Made by a program: the position numbers and the translations under genes | Notes under the pieces: generated by a model | Database searches by the model: none | Seen by the model: only the letters and a program-made list of their open reading frames with translations | Told to the model about the DNA's origin: nothing | Assembly (NCBI GenBank): GCA_002798195.1 | Contig: NWQM01000005.1 | Span: 41,577-105,576 of the forward strand | Source of the DNA: Lysobacteraceae bacterium NML03-0222 | GTDB taxonomy: Bacteria > Pseudomonadota > Gammaproteobacteria > Xanthomonadales > Xanthomonadaceae | Direction of reading: 5' to 3' | DNA length: 64,000 nt | Shown: piece after piece, positions 37,818 to 45,883 of the stretch | Layout of the letters: each line of letters starts with the position of its first letter | How positions within the stretch are numbered: the stretch's first letter is position 1

Positions 37818-38166
37818 CTTTGTGGCTTGCTGTCGGGATTTCCGGCCATCGGGTCTGCATGCCCGATGGCGCTCAAGGCGATATGCGCCTGCGGCACAAA
37901 AGCATCGCCTCTCGCCCCTCACAGGCGCGCCACTTTACAGTGGCTTGCTGTCGTGATTCCCGGCCATCGGGCTTGCATGCCCGATGGCGCTCAAGGCGAT
38001 ATGTGCCTGCGGCACAAAAGCATCGCCTCTCGCCCCTCACAGGCGCGCCACTTTGTGGCTTGCTGTCGGGATTTCCGGCCATCGGGTCTGCATGCCCGAT
38101 GGCGCTCAAGGCGATATGCGCCTGCGGCACAAAAGCATCGCCTCTCGCCCCTCACAGGCGCGCCAT
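37807..38166. repeat. Tandem repeats beginning with the tRNA-Arg 3' tail
   Basis: AGGCGCGCCA, the tRNA 3' end with CCA, starts at 37808, 37923, 38041 and 38156, giving periods of 115, 118 and 115 bp. Units 1 and 3 look identical; unit 2 differs by a 3-bp insertion and several substitutions. Each unit carries a 9-bp hairpin GCCATCGGG/CCCGATGGC (37845-37853 with 37862-37870 in unit 1) and a smaller stem AGGCG/CGCCT that unit 2 keeps by G-U pairing. The fourth copy is only the tail. Frames open through here are repeat artefacts. The layout resembles the E. coli tyrT rtT repeats. Confidence 0.85.
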
Positions 38167-38185
38167 CTTCGAAGGCTTGTTTTTG

Positions 38186-38543
38186 TCATTCTGCGCAGGC
38201 CAAGCGCAGTAGCAGAATCTTCTGGGTTTTCGATGTTTGTTCAGTGCCGGGACTGCGCCCGGCAGCGCACTTACTTTCTTTGCTGGCAAAGAAAGTAAGC
38301 AAAGAAACCAGCCCTGGCTGCCGCGCCCCGCCATGCGGGGTGCCCTGTGCTCCTCGCGCCCAATGGCGGCAGGGCAAACTCGCATCGTTGCACGATGCTC
38401 AAACATGCCCTGCCTTCTTCCATTGGTCGTTGTGGTACTTGGCGCGTCCGAACAGGGCGGAAAATCAAGAGCAACGGCAAAAGCGAACGAAATCAACCCT
38501 CATTCTGCGCAAGTCAAGCGCGGTCGCAGAATCTTCTTGGGTT
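38186..38543. repeat. Dispersed intergenic repeat element with nested palindromes
   Basis: The edges are two imperfect direct copies of a about 43-bp palindromic module, ATTCTGCGC...GCAGAAT, at 38186-38228 and 38500-38543. Inside are a 7-bp hairpin TGCCGGG/CCCGGCA (38245-38264) and a perfect 14-bp inverted repeat CTTACTTTCTTTGC/GCAAAGAAAGTAAG (38270-38299). I recognise the last as a recurrent Xanthomonad intergenic repeat core. No transposase is present, so it is probably a non-autonomous or REP-like element. Frames across it translate to low-complexity peptides and are not called as genes. Confidence 0.65.
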
Positions 38544-38635
38544 CACCAACAAACCCTGCGACTTCGGCAGCGGGATGGGGTTTGTCAATAATCTGAAGGA
38601 AAAGTTGACAGATAAGCCAAAGGATTTTTGCTTGT

Positions 38636-38754
38636 CCCGAGTCCCGAGTCCCGAGTCCCGAGTCCCGAGTCCCGAGTCCCGAGTCCCGAGTCCCGAGTCC
38701 CGAGTCCCGAGTCCCGAGTCCCGAGTCCCGAGTCCCGAGTCCCGAGTCCCGAGT
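38636..38754. repeat. 17-copy heptanucleotide tandem repeat (CCCGAGT)
   Basis: Exactly 17 perfect copies of CCCGAGT (119 bp) end at the base before the stop codon of the DUF167 gene. On the minus strand it reads GGGACTC repeated, i.e. GGG runs separated by 4-nt loops. This satisfies the G3N1-7 quadruplex pattern many times over and would form the start of the 3' UTR of the pfp-DUF167 transcript. Confidence 0.97.
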
Positions 38755-38982
38755 CTATTCCGGCAACAGCACGCGCTTGAGGCGCGAGCCTGCGCCTGTT
38801 TTGATTTGCACATCGCTTTTGCGGCAGCCAAAGTGCTTGGCGAGGAGTGCAATCAGTTCGGCATTGGCTTTGCCATCCACCGGCGGGGATTTGAGCTGCG
38901 CAAGCCAGATGCCGTCCTCGCCTTCGGTGAGCGACTGGCTGCGGGCATTGGGTTTGACTTTCAGTTGCAAAACGCGCATCAA
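38755..38982 (-). CDS. yggU: DUF167 / YggU family protein
   Basis: A 75-residue small alpha/beta protein. It opens with LQLKVKPNARSQSLTEG and contains the family core KSPPVDGKANAELIALLAKHFG, then SDVQIKTGAGSRLKRVLL. Function is unknown despite a wide distribution. It overlaps the pfp stop by 4 nt (ATGA), so it is coupled to pfp, and its stop abuts the heptamer array. Confidence 0.92.
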   Translation of the reverse strand: MMRVLQLKVKPNARSQSLTEGEDGIWLAQLKSPPVDGKANAELIALLAKHFGCRKSDVQIKTGAGSRLKRVLLPE

Positions 38983-40217
38983 AGTTTCAGCTTCAGATAT
39001 TTCGGCATCCCGTCTCGGGCAAAAGGCGGGTAGGCTTCGCCGCGAATCAGCGGCTGCAGATAGCGCCTTGCGGCCTCGGTGATGCCATGGCCGTCTTCGC
39101 GGATGAAGTGCTCGGGGAAGGTTTTTTCCTTGTTGGCGATATCCTCCAGCGCAGCCGGTTCAATCTTCCAGCGATAGGGCGTATCGCTGCTGCGCACGAT
39201 GACCGGCATCACCGCGTTCATACCCTTGAGGGCGTATTGCACGGCTTTTTTGCCGACGGCGCGGGCGTGGGCAAAATCGGTTTCCGAGGCGATATGCCGG
39301 GCGGAGCGTTGCAGATAGTCGGGCATTGCCCAGTGGACTTTGTAGCCGAGTTTTTCCTGCACCCGGCCAGCCAGATGACTGGCCACGCCGCCGAGCTGGG
39401 TATGGCCGAAGGCGTCTTTGCCGGCGCCGGCATCGGCCACGAAGCGGCCTTGTGGGTCGCGGATGCCTTCGCTGGCGACCACCACGCAATAGCCCACGCG
39501 CTTAACCACGGCATCGACGCGGGCCAGAAAATCGGCCTCGTCAAACACCCGCTCGGGGAACAGAATCAGGTGCGGCGCTTCATCCTCGCCTTTGCCGGCC
39601 AGACCCGCAGCTGCGGCCAGCCAGCCAGCGTGGCGCCCCATGGCCTCATATACAAATACCTTGGTGGAAGTGGAGGCCATCGCCGCCACATCCAGCGCAC
39701 ATTCGCGCACGCTTACCGCCGTGTATTTGGCCGCCGAGCCAAAGCCGGGGCAACAGTCGGTGACGGCAAGGTCGTTGTCCACCGTCTTGGGCACGCCGAT
39801 GCAGGTCAGCGGGTAGTCGAACTCCGCTGCCAGTTGCGAGACTTTCAGCGCGGTATCGGCCGAATCGTTGCCGCCGTTGTAGAGGAACCAGCGCACCTCG
39901 TGCTTGCGAAAGGTTTCCAGCAGTTGCAGGTATTTTTCCCGGTCTTCCTGCAAGGATTTGAGTTTGACCCGGCAACTGCCGAAGGCGCCGCCCGGGGTGT
40001 GTGCGAGCGCGCGCAAATCGGCGCGACTCAATCCTTGCGTATCAATCAAATCGTCATTCAGTACGCCGAGAATGCCATTGCGTCCGGCCAGCACGCGGAT
40101 GCCGTGGCTGCGGGCTTCTTCTATCACCGCTGCGGCGGTGGCATTGATGACGGCGGTGACGCCGCCGGATTGGGCATAGACCAAGGTGCCTTGCGTGCTG
40201 CGGCGGGATTTTGTCAT
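38979..40217 (-). CDS. pfp: Pyrophosphate-type 6-phosphofructokinase
   Basis: A 412-residue phosphofructokinase, probably using PPi reversibly and not ATP. The ATG at 40217 (MTKSRRSTQGTLVYAQSGGV) is chosen; upstream codons lie in the adk promoter gap. The phosphoryl-donor site reads YNGGNDSADTA, with Asp where ATP enzymes have the Gly of GGDGS. The catalytic loop is GVPKTVDNDL, with the extra Lys of PPi enzymes. The substrate site includes EAMGRHAGWLAAA. Xanthomonads are known to rely on a PPi-PFK. It is divergent from adk (101 bp) and coupled to the DUF167 gene. Confidence 0.92.
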   Translation of the reverse strand: MTKSRRSTQGTLVYAQSGGVTAVINATAAAVIEEARSHGIRVLAGRNGILGVLNDDLIDTQGLSRADLRALAHTPGGAFGSCRVKLKSLQEDREKYLQLLETFRKHEVRWFLYNGGNDSADTALKVSQLAAEFDYPLTCIGVPKTVDNDLAVTDCCPGFGSAAKYTAVSVRECALDVAAMASTSTKVFVYEAMGRHAGWLAAAAGLAGKGEDEAPHLILFPERVFDEADFLARVDAVVKRVGYCVVVASEGIRDPQGRFVADAGAGKDAFGHTQLGGVASHLAGRVQEKLGYKVHWAMPDYLQRSARHIASETDFAHARAVGKKAVQYALKGMNAVMPVIVRSSDTPYRWKIEPAALEDIANKEKTFPEHFIREDGHGITEAARRYLQPLIRGEAYPPFARDGMPKYLKLKL

Positions 40218-40318
40218 GACGGGGCTCCTAAGCAGGCTGGATGCGTTAAGCTGCGCGAGTCCGCGCTGCCTGCGAGTGTAGCGCCCCTGAAAATGTTTGG
40301 TTTGATGGAGTTGATGCA

Positions 40319-40879
40319 ATGCGATTGGTTCTTCTTGGCCCCCCCGGTTCCGGCAAAGGCACGCAGGCTGCGCGCCTGAAAGAGCATTTGCAGGTGCCGC
40401 ATATTTCTACTGGCGACATGCTGCGGGCGGAAATCGCCGCAGGCAGCAAGCTGGGGCTGGAAGCCAAGGACGTGATTGCCCGTGGCGAGCTGGTCAGCGA
40501 TGAAATCTTGCTGGGGATGCTCGAAGAGCGTCTCTCGCGCCCGGATGTGGCCAAGGGCTTCATTCTGGATGGCTACCCGCGCAACCCGGCGCAGGCCGAG
40601 GCACTGGGCAAATTGCTGGAAAAAATCGGCCAGCCGTTTGATGCTGCCGTGCAGCTGGATGTGCCGACGGAGCTGCTGGTCGAGCGCATTGCAGGCCGTG
40701 CCAAGGCCGAAGGCCGCGCCGATGACACGCCCGAATCGGTGCGCGTGCGCCTGCAGGTGTATAACGACCAGACCGCGCCGGTGATTGATTTCTATCGCGG
40801 CAAAGACCAGCTCACCGTGGTCGATGGCGTGGGTGAGCTGGACGAAGTGTTCGCACGCATTCTCAAGGCCATCGGTTAA
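40319..40879 (+). CDS. adk: Adenylate kinase (short-LID type)
   Basis: A 186-residue enzyme interconverting ATP + AMP and 2 ADP. P-loop GPPGSGKGTQ lies near 7-16, the AMP-binding part is HISTGDMLRAEIA, then FILDGYPRNPAQAEAL. The LID is the short form (GRAKAEGRADDTPESVRVRL), with no zinc-binding insertion, as in Xanthomonads. It is followed by a GC-rich hairpin. Confidence 0.96.
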   Translation: MRLVLLGPPGSGKGTQAARLKEHLQVPHISTGDMLRAEIAAGSKLGLEAKDVIARGELVSDEILLGMLEERLSRPDVAKGFILDGYPRNPAQAEALGKLLEKIGQPFDAAVQLDVPTELLVERIAGRAKAEGRADDTPESVRVRLQVYNDQTAPVIDFYRGKDQLTVVDGVGELDEVFARILKAIG

Positions 40880-40896
40880 GCGGCGTGTTTTCCCCT

Positions 40897-40918
40897 GACG
40901 CCGGGCCAGCCCGGCGTC
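40897..40918 (+). terminator. GC-rich hairpin between adk and mpl
   Basis: GACGCCGGGC-CA-GCCCGGCGTC is a 10-bp perfect stem 18 bp after the adk stop. The T tail is poor (GTTGCGTT), so it may attenuate and not fully terminate before mpl. Confidence 0.5.
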
Positions 40919-40945
40919 GTTGCGTTCAATGAAGGCGGAGCAGCC

Positions 40946-42304
40946 TTGAAAATCCATATCCTCGGCATTGCCGGTACTTTCATGGGCGGCGTGGCCGCCT
41001 TGGCGCGTGAACTTGGACATCAGGTCGAGGGCAGCGATCAGGCGGTGTATCCGCCCATGTCCACTCAGCTTGAAAAACTGGGCATTGAATTGAGCCAGGG
41101 GTATCGCGCTGAAAACATCGCCGAAGACTGCGATGCCATCGTCATCGGCAATGCCCTTTCGCGTGGCAACTCGGCGGTAGAGGCCGTGCTGGACAGTGGC
41201 CGCGCCTATACCAGTGGTGCGCAGTGGCTGGCCGAGCATGTGCTGCCGGGGCGTGAAACCATCGCGGTGGCGGGTACGCATGGCAAAACCACCACCACCA
41301 CCATCACTGCGTTTTTGCTGGAAGCGGCCGCTCGCGCGCCGGGCTTTTTGATTGGTGGCGTGGCCGAGGATTTTGGCGTTTCCGCGCGTATCGGCGCCGG
41401 GCGCGAGTTTGTGGTCGAGGCCGACGAATACGACACTGCGTTTTTCGACAAGCGCAGCAAGTTCGTGCATTACCGCCCGGCAGTCTGCATCCTCAACAAT
41501 CTGGAATACGACCACGCCGACATCTTTCCCGACCTGGCGGCCATTGAGCGGCAGTTCCACCATCTGGTGCGCACCGTGCCGCAGCGTGGGCGGCTGATTG
41601 TCAATGGTGAAGATGAAAACCTGCGCCGCGTGCTGGAGATGGGCTGCTGGACGCCGGTGGAGACCTTCGGCATTGGCGAGGGTTACAACTGGTCGGCACG
41701 GCTGGAGAAGGCCGATGGCAGCGCCTTCGGCGTGCTGCGCGATGGCGTGGAGGTCGCCCGTGTGCAGTGGTCGCTGCTCGGTCGCCACAATGTGCTCAAT
41801 GCTCTGGCGGCGCTGGCCGCCTGCGCGGCGGTAGGCGTTGCGCCTGCCGAGGTCGCCCCGGCGCTGGCGCACTTCCAGAGCGTCAAACGGCGCATGGAAG
41901 TGGTGGGCGAGGTCGGCGGCATCAGCGTATATGACGACTTTGCCCATCACCCCACCGCGATTGCCACCACCCTGGCGGGACTGCGCGCCAAGGTGGGTGA
42001 TGCGCGCATCGTGGTGGCCATGGAGCCGCGCAGCAATTCCATGCGCCTGGGCGCGCACGCCGAGGCGCTGGCGCCTTCGCTTGCCATCGCCGATGAAGTG
42101 GTATTTCTGGCGCGCCCGGAGTTGCCCTGGGATGCCGCCCGCGTGATTGCCCAAGTGCGCGGTGAGGCCACCGCCGTGGCCGATGTCGATGCTTTGCTGG
42201 CGACATTGCAAGCCCGCAGCCGTCCCGGCGACCATGTGGTGTTCATGTCCAATGGCGGTTTTGATGCCGCACCGCGCCGCTTTGTAGAGATATTGCGTGG
42301 CTAG
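40946..42304 (+). CDS. mpl: UDP-MurNAc:L-Ala-gamma-D-Glu-meso-DAP ligase (murein recycling)
   Basis: A 452-residue Mur-ligase-family cytosolic enzyme that joins recycled tripeptide to UDP-MurNAc. It appears to start at TTG (40946), since the conserved N-terminus KIHILGIAGTFMGGVAALA begins at the next codon and GGAG lies upstream at 40936-40939. ATP loop: GTHGKTTTTTI near 111. Others: VVEADEYDTAFFDKRSKFVH, NNLEYDHADIFPD, and GRHNVLNALAAL. SVYDDFAHHPTAIATTL distinguishes Mpl/MurC from other Mur ligases. The length and MGGVA variant support Mpl over MurC. Confidence 0.94.
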   Translation: MKIHILGIAGTFMGGVAALARELGHQVEGSDQAVYPPMSTQLEKLGIELSQGYRAENIAEDCDAIVIGNALSRGNSAVEAVLDSGRAYTSGAQWLAEHVLPGRETIAVAGTHGKTTTTTITAFLLEAAARAPGFLIGGVAEDFGVSARIGAGREFVVEADEYDTAFFDKRSKFVHYRPAVCILNNLEYDHADIFPDLAAIERQFHHLVRTVPQRGRLIVNGEDENLRRVLEMGCWTPVETFGIGEGYNWSARLEKADGSAFGVLRDGVEVARVQWSLLGRHNVLNALAALAACAAVGVAPAEVAPALAHFQSVKRRMEVVGEVGGISVYDDFAHHPTAIATTLAGLRAKVGDARIVVAMEPRSNSMRLGAHAEALAPSLAIADEVVFLARPELPWDAARVIAQVRGEATAVADVDALLATLQARSRPGDHVVFMSNGGFDAAPRRFVEILRG

Positions 42305-42350
42305 TATGAGCGGTTAAACTCCGGCTTTCTTTCAAGTCCAGGGTTTACCG

Positions 42351-44282
42351 ATGCGCCATTCCGTGCTGACGCTTTCCATCGCCACTGTTTTGCTGCTTGC
42401 CGGTTGCAAGGAAGAAACCGTAACAGCGCCGGCTGCTGCCGACCCGGCACCTGCAGCCAAAACCGAAGCGGTGATGAGCAAAATCGTGGACGAGCACTCC
42501 TATGCCGAGCCGGACAAGGTGCGTACCCGCGATTTGGCGCTGGATTTGTCGATTGATTTCAACCGCAAGCAGCTGGCTGGCACCGCGACCTATACGCTGG
42601 AATGGCTGGACAAGACGGCCACCCAGCTGGTGCTCGATACCCGTGATTTGACCATTGAAAAGGCCGAAGGCGAAACCGGCGAAGGTCAGTGGCAGCCGCT
42701 GGAGTTTGCGCTCGCCCCCACGGCCGACCCGGTGCTCGGTACCAAGCTGTCCATCCAGACCCCGAATCAGCCCGGCAAGGTGCGCGTCACCTATCGCACC
42801 TCGCCCAATGCTTCCGGCCTGCAATGGTTGACCCCGGCGATGACCGAGGGCAAGAAATTGCCGTTCATGTTCAGCCAGTCGCAGCAAATCCATGCGCGTA
42901 GCTGGGTGCCGCTACAGGATGCGCCGCAAGTGCGCTTTACCTATTCGGCGCGCGTGAAGGCGCCCGAGGATGTGATGGTGCTGATGAGTGCCGACAACGA
43001 CCCGAAGGCCGAGCGCGACGGCGAATACGAATTCAAGATGCCGCAGCCGATTCCTTCCTATCTGCTGGCGATTGCCGCGGGTGATTTGGTGTTCAAGCCG
43101 ATTTCCGGGCGCAGCGGCGTATGGGCGGAGCCGGCGATGGTGGACAAGGCGGTGCGCGAGTTCGAGGACACCGAGAAGATGATTGAGGTCACCGAAAGGC
43201 TCTACGGCGCCTATCGCTGGGACCGCTACGATATGCTGGTGCTGCCGCCCTCTTTCCCCTATGGCGGCATGGAAAACCCGCGTCTGACCTTTGCCACGCC
43301 GACGGTGATTGTCGGCGACAAATCGCTGGTATCGCTGATTGCCCACGAACTGGCGCATAGCTGGTCGGGCAATCTGGTGACTTTTGCCACCGACCGCGAT
43401 GGTTGGCTCAACGAGGGTTTCACCAGCTATGTGCAGTCGCGCATCATCGAGGAAATGTACGGCAAGGAAATGGCCGATATGGAGTACGTCATCGACCGCA
43501 ATGAGCTGGAGCGCGAATACCGCACGCTCGACCCCAAATTGCAGGTGATGGCGCTCAAGCCCGGCGACCTGGCCGACCCGGATGGCTCGTCCTCGGCCAC
43601 CGTCTATACCAAGGGCGCATGGATGTTGCAGTGGCTGGAAGAAGCCTATGGCCGTGAAGTCTTCGACCCGTTCCTGAAGGGCTATTTTGATCATTTCGCC
43701 TTCCAGTCGGTCACCACCCGGCAGTTCCTGGACTACATCAAGGCGCATCTGATTGACAAACATCCCGGCAAGGCCACGCTGGAGCAGGTGGAAAACTGGG
43801 TATATCAGCCGGGTATCCCGGAATTCGCCCCGCAGGTAGCCTCGCGGGCATTTGGCGTAGTCGATACCGCGCGGGCGGCCTTCACCGGCGCCGGCACATT
43901 GCCCAACAAACAGCTGAGCGATGCCTGGTCCACCCAGGAATGGGCGCATTTCCTCGACGGCATGCCCGAAACCCTGAGTGAAGAGCAGGTGCGCATTCTG
44001 GATGAGGCCTACCAGTTCACCGGCACCGCCAATGGCGAAGTCGCCATGCGCTGGTACCCGATTACCGTGCGCAGCGGCTATCTGGCCGCGCGCCCGGAAA
44101 TGGGCAAGTTCTTGCAGCGCGTGGGGCGCAGAAAGCTCATCATGCCGACCTATAACGCCCTGGTGGCCACGCCCGATGGCCTGAAGTTCGCCAAGCAAGT
44201 GTTTGCCCGCGCCAAACCCGGCTATCACCCGATTACCACCGCCTCGGTGGAAGAAGTCATCGGCAAGGCCGAGCAGAAATAA
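42351..44282 (+). CDS. M1-family zinc aminopeptidase lipoprotein (LTA4-hydrolase-like)
   Basis: A 643-residue predicted lipoprotein: the signal peptide ends at LLAGC (Cys18). The N-terminal beta-domain (40-240) carries the substrate loop GGMENPRLTF near 305, a variant of the usual GAMEN/GGMEN exopeptidase motif. The zinc site is HELAHSWSGNLVTF (near 329) with the distal Glu in WLNEGFTSYVQSR. The C-terminal part (about 470-640) is the helical LTA4-hydrolase-type domain with LPNKQLSDAWSTQEWAHFLD. It probably trims periplasmic peptides. It precedes the next lipoprotein gene by 11 bp, so they form an operon. Confidence 0.93.
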   Translation: MRHSVLTLSIATVLLLAGCKEETVTAPAAADPAPAAKTEAVMSKIVDEHSYAEPDKVRTRDLALDLSIDFNRKQLAGTATYTLEWLDKTATQLVLDTRDLTIEKAEGETGEGQWQPLEFALAPTADPVLGTKLSIQTPNQPGKVRVTYRTSPNASGLQWLTPAMTEGKKLPFMFSQSQQIHARSWVPLQDAPQVRFTYSARVKAPEDVMVLMSADNDPKAERDGEYEFKMPQPIPSYLLAIAAGDLVFKPISGRSGVWAEPAMVDKAVREFEDTEKMIEVTERLYGAYRWDRYDMLVLPPSFPYGGMENPRLTFATPTVIVGDKSLVSLIAHELAHSWSGNLVTFATDRDGWLNEGFTSYVQSRIIEEMYGKEMADMEYVIDRNELEREYRTLDPKLQVMALKPGDLADPDGSSSATVYTKGAWMLQWLEEAYGREVFDPFLKGYFDHFAFQSVTTRQFLDYIKAHLIDKHPGKATLEQVENWVYQPGIPEFAPQVASRAFGVVDTARAAFTGAGTLPNKQLSDAWSTQEWAHFLDGMPETLSEEQVRILDEAYQFTGTANGEVAMRWYPITVRSGYLAARPEMGKFLQRVGRRKLIMPTYNALVATPDGLKFAKQVFARAKPGYHPITTASVEEVIGKAEQK

Positions 44283-44293
44283 GGAGGCAGGCG

Positions 44294-45013
44294 ATGGCGC
44301 AGATGAAATCCCGTGCATGGCTACCGCTGCTGCTGTTGTCGCTGGCCGCCTGCAAACCGGCAGAAGACCCGGCGGCAGTCGCCGCCCGCGAGGCGGCGCA
44401 GCGCGAAGCGGCGGCCGCGCCTGCGCAAAAAGCGTTTGCAGACGCACTGGCCGAGGAAAACTGGGAGCGCGCCTGGGCACAGGCGGATTTCCTGCGCCGC
44501 AACCATGCCGGTACCGAGGCTGCGCGCGAGGCCGAAAGCCGCTATGCCGAGCTGGAAAGCCGGGTCAAGGAAATCCGCGCCACGCGCCGCCTGCAATACC
44601 TGTGGAATTATCAGGACAACCCGGCAGGCAAGGGGCGGCAACTGACGGCCGCCATCGATGCCAAACAGCGCATCGAGCTGGACGGCGGCCGCACCCCGGT
44701 ACAGCTGATTTTCCGCGACCATCCCGAATGGGGGCGCTCCAGCTATCTGGTGCTCAAGCGCGGCGACTTCAATTGCTATTCCGGCTGCAATCTCAAGCTG
44801 ACCATCGACGGCAAGAGCCGCACCCTGCGCGGCTCACGCCCGGATACCGATGAAGCCATCGCCATGTTCATCACCGACCACCGCGCGCTATGGCGGATTT
44901 TCAAAACATCGCAAGAAGTCACCATCGAGTTCCCGGTCAAGCCTTCCGGCACCCGTAGCGCCACCTTTGAAGTCTCGGGGCTTGACCCCGAAAAAATGCC
45001 GGGCTGGAACTAG
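44294..45013 (+). CDS. Uncharacterised lipoprotein downstream of the M1 peptidase
   Basis: A 239-residue protein with signal peptide and lipobox SLAAC (Cys20). An Ala/Glu-rich helical region (about 25-100: AAREAAQREAAAAPAQ, ALAEENWERAWAQADF) precedes a beta-rich C-terminal domain (105-235) holding FRDHPEWGRSSYLVLKRGDF and the pair CYSGC. GGAGG lies upstream of the ATG. It is only 11 bp after the M1 peptidase and likely co-transcribed. Family not recognised; the helical part suggests a periplasmic spacer. Confidence 0.75.
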   Translation: MAQMKSRAWLPLLLLSLAACKPAEDPAAVAAREAAQREAAAAPAQKAFADALAEENWERAWAQADFLRRNHAGTEAAREAESRYAELESRVKEIRATRRLQYLWNYQDNPAGKGRQLTAAIDAKQRIELDGGRTPVQLIFRDHPEWGRSSYLVLKRGDFNCYSGCNLKLTIDGKSRTLRGSRPDTDEAIAMFITDHRALWRIFKTSQEVTIEFPVKPSGTRSATFEVSGLDPEKMPGWN

Positions 45014-45178
45014 CGCTTTTGACAAACAAAGGGTTGTACGTGGCATTACGGTGATGGTTTTGCTCCACGTATAAGCGAACCGACAATATGTGGCTTGTTG
45101 AAGCGGACATAAATAAGGGGCGCTTGTTGATGGGGGATGAGAGCGGATGATAATTTTCCTCTCTGGGAAGAGGTGTTA
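45014..45178. other. Gap between lipoprotein gene and low-GC ORF
   Basis: 165 bp in which composition falls from GC-rich to AT-rich. A TTGACA hexamer occurs at 45018-45023 without a convincing -10. A strong Shine-Dalgarno GGAAGAGGTG lies at the right end. It probably holds the left boundary of inserted DNA. Confidence 0.35.
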
Positions 45179-45829
45179 ATGATTGGTATTTATTCTGACG
45201 GGGCGGAAATGGCAAAGCAGATTTCTTCGGAATTTTACCCATTTTTTCTGCCTGACTTTTTTGATGATGCAATCATATTGATTTTTCATGCGGGTGGGGA
45301 TTGCGATAAGGAGCAAGTCTTTCTTGAAAGGCTGCTTCGCAAATGCGTATTTATAAGAGGGTTTCACAGGCAGAGACGAGAAAATATTGATATATTGTCG
45401 CCAGAGTTCGACTATTTGTACGACATATTTTTTGAATTTCCGTATCAGGAAGCTGTTGATTCGTTTGATTTTGTGGTTGGCCCAAATGAAAGGCTAAGAA
45501 ACGAGCTTAATGAGGTTGCAGACTTCATATCAAAAATAAAGAAATATAGATTGTCAGTGAGATATGGGAAAAAAGCTGAGCTTGGCTTCCCCCTTCTATG
45601 GGGTGGGTTTAAAAATGGGTTTTTTGCAAAGTCTGAAGCAGATTACGTGCTGAAAAACAGTAATTTTGTTGTTTTTCCAAAATTTGGCACGGGAGGGATT
45701 GGGAAATTTTCAATGATGTGCCTTTCTGCCGAAAGGGATTATTTCATCAATTCTGTAAAATTTATTGCAAATGAGGAAAAAGTTGATATTTCAGAAATTG
45801 CGGACAAGAAGGGCCTGTGGTTTTATTGA
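45179..45829 (+). CDS. Unknown protein on low-GC inserted DNA, possible orphan immunity protein
   Basis: A 216-residue protein from the ATG at 45179, chosen because GGAAGAGGTG precedes it by 4-5 bp; an in-frame ATG at 45137 has no such site. The gene is strikingly AT-rich with AT-ending codons (AAA, ATT, TTT, GAA), unlike all neighbours, indicating transfer. The protein is acidic/aromatic: FFDDAIILIFHAGGDCDKE, then RLRNELNEVADFISKIKKY, a Gly/Phe-rich GFPLLWGGFKNGFF and a final KKGLWFY. No transmembrane helix or signal peptide, and no known motif. It is followed 54 bp later by an Rhs-core remnant; in Rhs loci orphan immunity genes sit just like this, but that assignment is inference. Confidence 0.6.
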   Translation: MIGIYSDGAEMAKQISSEFYPFFLPDFFDDAIILIFHAGGDCDKEQVFLERLLRKCVFIRGFHRQRRENIDILSPEFDYLYDIFFEFPYQEAVDSFDFVVGPNERLRNELNEVADFISKIKKYRLSVRYGKKAELGFPLLWGGFKNGFFAKSEADYVLKNSNFVVFPKFGTGGIGKFSMMCLSAERDYFINSVKFIANEEKVDISEIADKKGLWFY

Positions 45830-45883
45830 TTTACTCCCTTTAGCCGCCGACTTGGCAAAGAGTGCAAAGCCAAACTGGCCTAG

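Noticed and set aside
37741..38166. Integrated genomic island with tRNA att sites
   Set aside because: The tRNA-tail copies are only 115-118 bp apart and enclose no integrase or cargo, so tandem duplication explains them better than att flanks.
37827..38596. Several 100-250 codon frames through the tRNA-tail and dispersed repeats
   Set aside because: They simply translate the repeat units in different frames. Such peptides recur as spurious annotations in Xanthomonad genomes.
38636..38754. CRISPR array
   Set aside because: The 7-bp units are contiguous and identical, with no spacers and no cas genes; it is a minisatellite.
40214..42235. 673-codon open frame antisense to adk and mpl
   Set aside because: It is the complement of two clearly conserved genes. 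High GC at third positions suppresses stops on the opposite strand; the translation is His/Gly/Arg rich with no motif.
42912..44480. 522-codon open frame antisense to the M1 aminopeptidase
   Set aside because: Shadow of a gene with an intact zinc site; the composition is typical of antisense GC-rich frames.
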